Below, piece by piece: positions 55,099 through 64,000 of a stretch of DNA of 64,000 nt. How positions within the stretch are numbered: position 1 is the stretch's first letter; every line of letters starts with the position of its first letter. Made by a program: the position numbers and the translations under genes. The notes beneath the pieces were generated by a model that worked only from the letters and a program-made list of their open reading frames with translations, searched no databases and had not been told where the DNA came from. This DNA comes from Gordionus sp. m RMFG-2023 (Eukaryota > Nematomorpha > Gordioida > Chordodea > Parachordodidae): positions 18,478,846 to 18,542,845 of the forward strand of contig NC_088779.1 of the NCBI RefSeq assembly GCF_954871325.1. The letters are read 5' to 3'.

Positions 55099-58000
55099 GT
55101 ATTTTATCCTAATTTCAATATTTATAATAAAAATCTGCAAATTGGCCCAAGCTAGCTTAAAAATCATGGAAAAATTTATAATAAATTAAAATTCTATTGA
55201 TTTTTTTTATTGATAATAGTATTAAATCTTGTTTTTAAGGGTAAGAAATTTTATGATCTAAAAAAAAGATTTTATTCAAATTTTTTAGATGGAAAATAAA
55301 AAATAATATATGAACATGAATTATAATTAATATTGAATTTATAGATTCTTTTAAAAAATATTTCACTCAAATTATTTTATAAATTTGTCTTATTGTAACA
55401 TTCATGGTTCTATATAGCAATGCAAGTAAACCCATCTCCTTTTTGAATATAACTGTTTTTTTTAAAATTTAATCTTATATGTGCTATATTTTTTAAATTT
55501 TTTTAATAATTATGATTTGTTTTTTATATGTGCATCTTGTAGTAAATTAGGAAACAAATGATGGTATATTTATTTACTTTACATCTTTCTTTTTTCATTT
55601 TTAATATAAAAAATTAAGGATATATCAATATTGTTCATTGGATCAGGCCAATTTCACTTTTTTTTAAAAAAATATTGGGTATCGGTTGATATTATAAAAT
55701 TTTCCAATCCAATAAAATGGCTTCTTAATTTTTGAAAAATTGTAATTTATTTAAAAATAGGATATAAAATTAAAAAAAAACGTATATCTAAGAAAATTAT
55801 TTATTTTTATAAATAAGATCAAAATCCATTTTAATTATTAATTTAAAATTTATTTCAAATTTTATTATATAAATAAGTGATTTGTCAATAAAAATTTTTT
55901 ATATACTTTTAGATTCATGAATTGAAACTATAACTGATCATTATAATATATAATAAATAATTTATGTTATGGTATAGTAAATTATATGACTGATATTAAT
56001 TTAATATTGTCTCGGATCAGCCTCTAAAAAAATGGTATCAGTATGCCCATATAAAAAATTATTTGGAAAAATTGTGAAATTCTAAAAAAAATTATAATTA
56101 AATTTAAAAAAAATATTTATCATCAGTCCCATTTCCTAATTTTTTACAAGGGAAAAAAGATAAGAATAAGAAAGAAATATAAAATGTGGGGGAGGGGGCA
56201 TGTTATTCATCATGTTTTGGGTCATGGGCTTGCTCTGCAAACTATAATATAATATTTATCTAAGCCAAACCTCACTAATTAACTATATATAATTTAAGAA
56301 ACACATTTTATGATATTATTATATGATGAATTATATTATTAAAGGATACACAAAGCTGGTATAAAATGTCCTGAACCTTTATTATTAAAAGGACATGTAC
56401 TAGTTATGCGATTTTTAGGCAAAGATGGATGGCCTTCTCCACTTATGAAGGATATTTCTTTAGATGGTACAATTATATATTTTGATATATATTAATATTA
56501 TTTACATCATTCACCTTTTTTTTATCTGTTTCTTTCACCATTATTCATAAACAATGATATAAAAATCAGTATAATATTTTTTTTAAATATAAGCTAACCT
56601 GGCTTGCACCCTATATCTCAAGAGTGTGGTATTGCTTTGGGACCTATATAGATTATGCAAACTGGTACATGCCGATCTCAGTGAATTTAATCTAATCTGC
56701 CATGATGATGAATTGTATGTTATAGATGTTTCCCAATCAGTTGAATGGGATCATCCCAGGGCCTTCGATTTCTTGAGGAAAGACATCACCAATATAACTC
56801 GTTTTCATTAACAAATTTATTTAAATTTAAAGAGATTTTACATATTATTTCCATTATTAAAAATATTTTGCACCAAAAATATAAATTGCTGGTCAATTTT
56901 TTTAGCAGTGAAGGAAATTTAAGATTTTTATGAATCAATTTCATGGATTTAAAAAACTGTTATTCTTTATCATTTATTGGCTGGCTTTCAGGTTTATTCG
57001 AGTAGGCCAGTAGTTTCCCCTTTGATCCCTTTTCTCCACTTTTTACGGTCACGTCGCTATTTATAAGGCCCATTCATTGCTTCCAACATGGTACATATCG
57101 TAGCCCAATAATTTTTCGTTTTCGTCCAACGTGCCCAAATCGCCCAGTTTATTTCTTCTCAGTAATTCTTCCGAAAGTCGTTGCTTGTTTTACTCTCGAT
57201 TTAAATTTATTATATTTTGAACATTTTTGATTCTTTTGCTTATTTGTAAATTTGGTTTCTTATGAAACTTCTTTTTGAAGCACAGATTTCTTTTTGGCAA
57301 GCCATTATTTTTTATGGGGTGGGTCAATTTATTTTAGAAATAAATCATGAAACAAAAATGTTATTAAACGAAACCATTTGCAATTTATTTAAAAAAACCC
57401 ACATTCGAAATCTTGCAATTTCACCGTTATTTGTTTCAAAAATTCACTGAAATATCATTTTCAAGCCTTATTGTTATTAACAAACTTGTATTACACTGTG
57501 TGACAAATTTCGACTTGATTTTATGGGAGAAAAAAAAATACAGATGTTTTAAGACAGTTTTTTATGCATATTCTAAATCCGCTGTCAGTTTTTTTTAGCA
57601 CGTCAGGTTTTTTTAATTTATTTTAGGTTAAAGTGGCCAAAAAGTCATTTTTAGCCTTTTTGAAGGTTTATAACTTCGGTTCCAATGATCCCTACAACTA
57701 AAAAATTATCTTAATTTTTGCAGCAAACCCTTATTATTATTATACATTTTTTTTTTATAAAATCATTACTCAATTTTTAAACAACTTATATTTTTTAAAT
57801 TTACCTTTATTTATAAAATCTTTTTTTAATATAGCTTACACTTAATATATTTATTTATTGTGGCTTTCGTTCTCTTCGCTAACTGCGCACGGTACGATTC
57901 CCAAACAATTTATTTTAAATGAAATAGTTATATTTCTCATATTTAAATAAATATATTATGCTAAGCTAACCTACTCATATTTTACTTTCGTCTGGATTGC

Positions 58001-61000
58001 GATCATTTGAGATCGTATCTTAAATTCGTAAATGGAATAATTTATTTTTGACAATAAATATTTCATATTTTCATATGATTCATTAAACTGGTTGGAATAG
58101 GCGATGGGAATTGATGGCTTAAAATTTCCGTTATGAAACAAAACTGCTTTCAAGCTGTTTTTGCTTGAATAGATGAACAAGCGCCATTCATCGGGCACCA
58201 ATTCAATATTAAGTTGTAAAAAAAGTTGACCTAGATTGTTGGAATAGTATAAAAAATTTTCGTAAGAGAATAAATTTTTAAACGATGCTCCACCGAATCA
58301 GTATGAAGTTCGAACTCCATTTTTTTAAATTTTAAAATCATAAAGCCTTGAGGCTAAAAATTCGGACTTTCTTTTTGAAAGTTGTAAATTTCTGGTTGTC
58401 ATTTATGTTTCCAGTTGCGAACTATTAAAAAAAGGAACTGTTGTATGCATATTATATTTTACCGGATAAACAACCGACAAAATTTCAGGATAACGAATTT
58501 TCTTCTTATTTTTTTGTTAAACCCAAATGTACTAATCGAGCAAAAATAACAATCCCACAATGATTTCTTGCTACGTGCCAAAATGCAGGTTTCGAATAAG
58601 GCAAATATGACCGTTTTCCATTTACCTATGAATTAAAAGAATTATAACATGTTTTAAATATGTAATTAGGGGCAAATGGTTTATCAAATTGTAGAGTGGA
58701 ATATTGTAATAAATTCCATAAATCCTTTGAATGATTGGAGAAATTGGACATTTTTGTGTGGTCAATATATAGCTCGCAGAGATGTAACAAAATTTAGAGA
58801 CACATTTTAAACAAGGGGACCTCGGCATTAATTTTTTGTAGAATATTATATAAGGAGGGAATTTGAATAATATTTAAAATCCAATTTAAAAAAAAATTAA
58901 TGAAAGAAATTAAATGTTTATGAAAATTAAGCGCGAAAAAAAATAATTCTTCTCCTTTCTTCCTACTTGTTATTTGGTATTATTATTTATTGCCCATACT
59001 ACGGGTTCAAGGTACTCCATTGGAAAATCATATATTTTGATATAAATTGATTAAAAAAACAAATATTCTTAAATACATCTAAAAAGATAAATATTAAAAA
59101 AAAATATGAAAAAATTACCAATTATTGCATTTAAATGAATTTTGCTCAAAAAGGCTCAATTCAAAAAGATTACAAATTAAAAAAGTGGGTACAGATATCT
59201 GATTTTGGTATAAATTGAACATAAATGCATAAAATATTACTAAATACAACTAAAAAAGATAAATATTACCTTAATTTTGCTTTAAAAATGCTTTATGCAG
59301 AGAAAATTTAATAAAAGTGTACAAATTAAAAAGTTCGAAAATATCTGTACCAACTTTTTTAATTTATAGATTTTGGTTGAATTTTCAGGGATAGAGTACT
59401 TTTGAAACATAATTAGAATTAATATATAATCTTGAGCATATTTGAAGCAAAATTATATAAAATTTATCTTCTAAAGTTAATAATTTTGATAGTATTTTAA
59501 ATTGAAAATTTAAGACTCCCAAAACGAAATTCTTTACCATTTTTCTCAAAAACCAATAGATAAAGTCTGCAGCGCATATTACTTCGGATTTAATGAATTA
59601 TCCATAAATCGGTCTCTGTTTGGTCTATTTATAAAGAAATATAGGTTTAACACTATCACCAATTTTCAGGGATTTTTATTCGATACTTTTTAAAATATAT
59701 CCGTATAAAGACCTAAATTTTACCATTTTTGAGATTTCAAAAAGGTGTCTTTATACTGTAATATTTTTAAAACTTGACGTGTAGGGAAAATTTGGAAAAC
59801 GGATTCGAACTCAGCGTCAAATTCTGCACCAAAACTTGTTTTTATTTTCTTCTTCCATTTTTCTTGTCACACAGTGTTATTAATGAATAAATTTATTATA
59901 ATATGTGTAAATTTTATTATTTTAAAATATTTCAATTTCAAGAATATTTTCACAAAAACAATGTAAACGTTATGACAGTGAGACAACTTTTCGATTTTAT
60001 AACGGATCCAGCTATAAATTTACAAAATAGATATGAATATTTAGACATAATCGATTTACCCAATCATTACATATCCACCCAAAACGGCACATCCATAAAT
60101 AATCAAATAGATGAAGAGGTAATTTGATTCATCGTCTTATTTAAGCATTTCTTATTACATTATTAAATTATATAAGAAATAGTTAATCAAGTTCACTATT
60201 TCCCATTTTTAAAAAATTATATTGCTAATAAAAAGCTCTTGCCTTATAAATTTTACGCCAACTTTAATTAATTTTTATTTAAGGTATTTAAACAAGCATT
60301 TATTCCCAGAAAATTGGATGAAATTATTGACCACGAGAAAGATTTTGACAATTTGACAGCTGGATTAACAAAAGAAGTATAAGCTCTTTTTTAAAGATTT
60401 TATAAATTAAATAATATTTTTAACATTAAAATTACCATGGGGTTAGAAATTAGATTTTTTTGAAATATTCATTATATCCATTTTTTTATATGAACTTCTA
60501 GCTATATTATTGTAGGATCAGTGGTATTGAAAACGGAGATTACAAATTGGTAATTTTATTTATTATGTTTTCGTAGTTAACTACCAGTAGGGTTGGGAAA
60601 CGAAAATGAATTAATTTTAAACCCAAAACAACAAATTATTTTCAAAAACAAAATAACTTCAATTTTTATTTTATCCATAAAAATTAGGTTTCTTCTGCAA
60701 AATTTAGGTCTGTTGGGATAGACTTAAGAATAATAAATTATTTCAAACCTAAAATATTATTTAATTCTCTAATTCTTTCTCTATCATAATTGTTATGCCT
60801 TAAATTTAAATATTACACAACTACTCAAAAAATTTAATGAGGTTACTTATTTTATCCTATTACAAAATATTATATGAAAATAAAACCTTTAGTAAATTAA
60901 ATGAAACTGATTTATAGGTTTTTTTAGTCGCGTGATGCCCTTTTTCGAACACTTGTTAAAAAAAACAAATTATGATGTAGAAATAAATTTAGATTGTTTG

Positions 61001-61745
61001 TTCAAAAATGTGACCAACATTTGAAAACACTGCAGGCTGAACAAATTGTTTTAGGAAATAATTATTTGACTATTTCTTGACATTCGGCTCCATCATTATT
61101 TTTTAAAAAAATTTTCTTGTTTATCTTAATTCATTTTTTAATAATTATATTCAATTAGGGTAAAACCTAAAATGCTAAATATAAATGTAATTTATATTTA
61201 CGAGCTATGGGTTAGGCCAATATTTGATAGATGATGTTATGGCCAGCCCTACAGGACTTTAATTAGAATAGCAAATAAAATTTATTATATTGGCAGGCGA
61301 TATTTTTAAAGTAGTTTAAACTTCAATATTACCAATTATTTACATTCATTTAGTGAAAAGTTTAATATTTTTGAATAATTCAAAATAGAAAGTTGATTTT
61401 TAAAAAACATGCTCTTTTGTTTGATTCTCAGCCCTACAAGGTCTCATTTTTTTTTTCAAATTTTTTTATGACATTTTGTAAAAAATAAATTTTTTAAAAA
61501 TATTTATAAAATTTATTGTATTTTATAATTTATAATTTGAAAAAATACATAGTTAATTTTTAAATATAATGTATAATAGTATATAAAAAAGGATTCACGA
61601 GTACCCCAAGCATTAATATCTCTTAAAGATTTAAGCATTCAAAATGATGAACCCGGTTTTTTAACAACTGATAATAAGAATCAAAATGATTTTGATATCA
61701 TTGATGTTGGCGAATCAGAACGAAATAACTCGACTTATACAGCAG
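54336..61745 (+). CDS. RIOK1: RIOK1 atypical protein kinase/ATPase (40S ribosome maturation), 3' end not found
   Basis: Nine exons: 54336-54393, 54432-54627, 54661-54847, 54956-55098, 56345-56466, 56594-56800, 59943-60118, 60284-60376 and 61592-61745. All phases agree, giving about 445 residues. RIOK1 acts in late cytoplasmic 40S maturation. P-loop [12 protein letters not shown] is at 125-136, catalytic Lys in AIK at 147, [18 protein letters not shown] follows, HADLSEFN has D263 and N268, and metal Asp is in VIDVSQSVE at 280, so the active site is intact. The C-terminal domain has [16 protein letters not shown] and FIPRKLDEI. Compared with human, the acidic N-terminus is short and about 20 residues are missing before TAGLTKE. 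The basic C-terminal tail (KKERKKMVKEAQ in human) is not seen before 64000. It is RIOK1 rather than RIOK2 or 3 by these motifs. Confidence 0.95.
56345..56800 (+). CDS. RIOK1: RIOK1 exons 5-6: catalytic loop and metal-binding site
   Basis: Exon 5 (56345-56466) reads [20 protein letters not shown] then [16 protein letters not shown]. Exon 6 (56594-56800) reads [13 protein letters not shown] then [28 protein letters not shown] and FLRKDITNI. The intron between is 127 nt. The exon 6 donor is GTTTTC, supported because the next exon continues at the right phase (TQYFHKNNV). Confidence 0.95.
56975..57225 (-). mobile_element. LINE 3' fragment, related to the 1290-4343 element
   Basis: CAGGTTTATTCGAGTAGGCC, TTTCCCCTTTGATCCC and TTTTTACGGTC match 1331-1388 of the LINE end. 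The remainder keeps the composition, and words such as CGTGCCCAAATCG, of the C-terminal coding region. Only the 3' end is present, as in typical 5' truncation. It is more diverged than the 1290 copy and lies in RIOK1 intron 6. Confidence 0.7.
57493..59877 (-). mobile_element. TIR element in RIOK1 intron 6 carrying an unclassified recurrent protein
   Basis: Ends ACACTGTGTGACAA and its exact inverted copy (57493-57506 and 59864-59877). Outside lie TATT on both sides; reading the ends as CACTG gives TTA instead, so the duplication is 3 or 4 bp. CACTG termini with 3-4 bp duplications recall the CACTA/Chapaev group, but this is only a suggestion. The minus strand carries a decayed protein (57971-58430). 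Two related blocks of about 130 bp with AAAAGATAAATATTA repeat in tandem at 59085-59285. Confidence 0.7.
57971..58430 (-). pseudogene. Unclassified invertebrate repeat protein fragment (DEWRLFI...SLKAVL type)
   Basis: The clearest piece, 58201-57971, reads [20 protein letters not shown] then [15 protein letters not shown] and [10 protein letters not shown]. From memory this block (consensus like DEWRLFIDSSKRSLKAVLLHNGN) recurs in many predicted proteins of aphids, Hydra and other invertebrates without an assigned function. Upstream, in other frames, [13 protein letters not shown] and [10 protein letters not shown] with [14 protein letters not shown] fit the same protein. Downstream, the expected GDLKV block is barely visible. 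Broken. Its presence between exact TIRs supports a transposon origin for the family. Confidence 0.6.
59943..60376 (+). CDS. RIOK1: RIOK1 exons 7-8: C-terminal domain
   Basis: Exon 7 (59943-60118) encodes [20 protein letters not shown] to NNQIDEE. Exon 8 (60284-60376) encodes [20 protein letters not shown] then NLTAGLTKE. They match human DFFMRHSVAVMTVRELFEF and EEVFKRAYIPRTLNEV. The intron between is 165 nt. Confidence 0.93.
60585..61254. mobile_element. MITE/foldback with CAGTAGGGTTGG ends in RIOK1 intron 8
   Basis: Left CAGTAGGGTTGGGAAAC; right, reverse complemented, CTGTAGGGCTGGCCATAAC. It is about 670 bp, non-coding and AT-rich. A further CAGCCCTACAAGG at 61429 may be another terminus of the same family. 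No target duplication is clear. Confidence 0.5.
61592..61745 (+). CDS. RIOK1: RIOK1 exon 9
   Basis: The acceptor TATATAAAAAAG is followed by [15 protein letters not shown], matching human KDLSGVQKVPALL after TGLK. It then gives an acidic, unconserved stretch ([17 protein letters not shown]). The donor at 61746 is GTTTAA. The following exon should carry the basic tail. Confidence 0.8.
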
Positions 61746-62479
61746 GTTTAATACCTAAATTAATTTTTATATGCACAAATCTATCCTATCCCAATTCAAC
61801 TAAACTTATTTATTTTGGACTCGGGTAGCTTTTACTAGGACTAGGTCAGGCCAGATCTTGATTTTTGGATTTTGATTCTGGCCAGACTTGGACATCTCGG
61901 CAAAATCTTTTCACTCTTTAATGTTTTTTTTCACTTTTGCTTTCCTTGAAATATACTTCAAAAGTTCATTAATTAAGCCTTTTTCAATTTATTTTTAGAT
62001 AGGACTGATTTGATCTATTTGACAATTTTTAATGCAGGACTCTATTATTCTTCTAAATAGTCCCAAAATTTTTAAAATAGATATTAAAGCCTAGAACTTG
62101 ACACTAAATAATATAGGGGTTAAGTTTAACCCTATATGCAAAACATTTCTATATAATTTAATTCTAATAACATTCATTAGATTAAAAATCGTTATTCAAA
62201 TTAATTCATTAATACCTAATAGTTTGATCAAATAAGGCATTCAAATGATATTATAAAATGATGCCATTTTCAAAATTATATTTCCATATGATTACAGGCA
62301 CTATTTGTTAAATAGCTCCATTTTGAAAAATAATTTATTGGTTGTTAATAGAATTTCACATTTATACCAATGCCTGATGTGGGAATATACTAAATGTAAA
62401 GCCTAATGTTGTCTAGAGAAAATAATTTAGAAAATATCAAATTTAGGATTATACTCTTAGAACAAAACTCTAACCCACA

Positions 62480-63922
62480 TTAATCCTTCATTACTCAAGT
62501 AAAAAAATGACGTTAGTACTCTGGTGGGCTTGAATAGACCCCAATTTCAAATTTATATATCTCCAATTATATTCATTATTTTTATTTAATATTTGGAAAT
62601 AAGATAGAACTAATCTTAAACTTGATAAAATATTTATTTATTTTTATTTCTTAAAAGTAGATTAAAGATGATGAGGATAATTATAATTTGTGGCAAAATT
62701 TTTTAAAAAAAGCTTACTTTTTTTATATTTCAAATATTAAATTAAAAAATTAACTTATCTATCATATAATCATGATAATTCATAATATGGATCTTTATTC
62801 TTCAATATAAAAAAAATTACACTAAAACATAAAAAAAATATAGAACATTGAAATATGTTAAATTTGACATGCAAAACATTTATTACATAAAATATTAATG
62901 TGTTCTAAACATAAATTTATTTTACATATGTGAAAAAGAATATTTTGTTTTTTTTATTTTGATGGTTAGATTTAAAAATTCCAGCTAAATAAAGATTTCC
63001 CAATAATGTCTTGAATTGTGTTACATCAACTTCCTTAGTAGAACTTTTATATTGGTCAATATAGTTTTTACATATAATTTTAATTTTTTCATTGGTATGA
63101 TAAATAATTTCCAATCATTTTTCTGTTGAATAAGTCAAAACATTTTTCTATGGTGTCAGCTTTTTTCCCTTATTCTTTTACTCCTGGCAGGTAAATAACT
63201 AAATTTTATTGATGAGTTTTTATTCTTTGATTAGGAAGATCCTTTTTCCATTTAGTAAACTTATTTTTTTAGCTAATTTTAAAGAGAAATATACTATGAT
63301 AAATGATTTTTAATTTATCGAAATAATATTAAGTTTATTGTCTTCAACTAACATTTCTTCATCTAATTCAGATTGTGTATCATGATCACTATCATATATA
63401 AAATCTTCATCCTCACTATTAATTATATTGTCATAATCACCTCAAATAAAATTACATTATATCTTAAATAATTATATATTTAGTTTCAGAATCTGCAAAA
63501 ATCATTATAAATGATAAAAATAATTTGAGAAATGAGTCAGCCGTGAAAAATAATAATAAAATAACTCCATCAGAGAAAATCTTTACGTTTTCTTTTTCAT
63601 ATATCTCATACAAAATATAAGATTTTTAAATTTTGTTTTAATAAATTTTTATAATATAGTAGTATATATTTATAATTATAAAAAATTTTCTTAAAATATT
63701 ACTAATTTACTCTGGTGGGGTCTCACAAACCTCAATCAGTCACAAAATGCTTATATCTTAAAAATTACTCAACCAAAATTTATGAAATTTGGAATATAGA
63801 TTCTAAGATATATTTGATGAAGCTACTGAAGAATCCAGATCATAATATTTAATCGTTTTTAAGTAATATCATTTCTAGCATTCCTGGGGTTTCATATACC
63901 TCACCAGAGATTGAAGGGTTAA
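62480..63922 (-). mobile_element. Second piggyBac family, short derivative with TTAA ends
   Basis: Bounded by TTAA at 62480-62483 and 63919-63922. Ends TTAATCCTTCATTACTC and, reverse complemented, TTAACCCTTCAATCTCTGG. A subterminal ACTCTGGTGGG recurs at 62518 and 63709. It is 1.44 kb, with only an N-terminal part of the transposase. The ends differ from the 7505-10043 element, so this is a separate family. It lies 3' of RIOK1 exon 9, probably in an intron. Confidence 0.8.
62917..63445 (-). pseudogene. piggyBac transposase N-terminal remnant
   Basis: An acidic stretch YDNIINSEDEDFIYDSDHDT then QSELDEEMLVEDN (63437-63345), followed in another frame by EVDVTQFKTLLGNLYLAGIF and KSNHQNK (63030-62940). 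The latter is the start of the piggyBac catalytic domain (family pattern LLLAGVLKSNHQ). The remaining two thirds of the protein are absent. Confidence 0.8.
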
Positions 63923-64000
63923 ACCATTGTCCAAATATGAAATCCTATTATATATAACCAACAACCAAGTTTAAATAAGTTTTTAGCATGGGGCTACTTC

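Noticed and set aside
57262-57598. Two plus-strand frames of about 60 codons in RIOK1 intron 6
   Set aside because: AT-rich noise overlapping the TIR element boundary; no recognised motif.
63490-63620. Possible RIOK1 exon 10 after TTTAGTTTCAG (frame ESAKIIINDKNN...)
   Set aside because: Phase fits, but the peptide lacks the conserved basic tail and the segment lies inside the TTAA-bounded piggyBac at 62480-63922.
1-64000. CRISPR array or bacterial operon structure
   Set aside because: No short direct repeats with regular unique spacers of CRISPR type; introns and transposons show a eukaryotic genome.

Overview
The window looks like nuclear DNA of a very AT-rich animal. It holds parts of three host genes separated by dense mobile-element debris. 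The animal call rests on a JADE-type PHD/ePHD protein, a family I know from animals, next to near-universal TXNL4A (Dim1) and RIOK1. Introns are either ultra-short (33-42 nt between neighbouring exons) or long and full of transposons. That mix is known from flatworms and a few other reduced or fast-evolving animal lineages, but I cannot name the species.

Host genes. (1) A JADE homologue on the minus strand, about 16467 down to 4808, rebuilt here from six exons. Four exons sit close together at 16467-15431. An 8.8-kb intron then holds a piggyBac element and at least five foldback elements. Two more exons follow at 6669-6265 and 5059-4808, and the 3' end is not found. (2) TXNL4A, an intact single-exon CDS at 17199-17627, divergent from JADE across about 730 bp. 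(3) A RIOK1 homologue on the plus strand, nine exons from 54336 to 61745, with the conserved C-terminal tail presumably beyond the window. Its introns contain a LINE 3' fragment, a TIR element carrying an unclassified protein, a foldback element and a second piggyBac.

Mobile DNA. 1-770: a periodic array. 1290-4343: a fairly young APE-type LINE with two frameshifts. 7505-10043: piggyBac. 10.4-14.1 kb: foldback elements, many with GC-rich GAACC-type ends. 21556-30578: apparently an old hAT split by a 7.3-kb inverted-repeat element (21961-29286), itself invaded by a block with a Helitron helicase fragment and a MITE, and by a PIF/Harbinger element with a TAA duplication. 34.4-41.5 kb: a Helitron N-terminal region followed by a tandem array whose units seem to carry a related exon, interrupted by a purine-only expansion and a restriction-endonuclease-type LINE. 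41716-45361: a hAT with an exact 8-bp duplication. 45861-51890: a broken Ty3/Gypsy-like LTR fossil into which a second hAT (47359-49880, exact 8-bp duplication) inserted.

Among the less familiar items are the exon-like satellite beside the Helitron, the nested element at 21.5-30.6 kb, the unclassified TIR element in RIOK1 intron 6, and the mixed ultra-short introns with GTTT donors. All calls are by eye; no searches were run.
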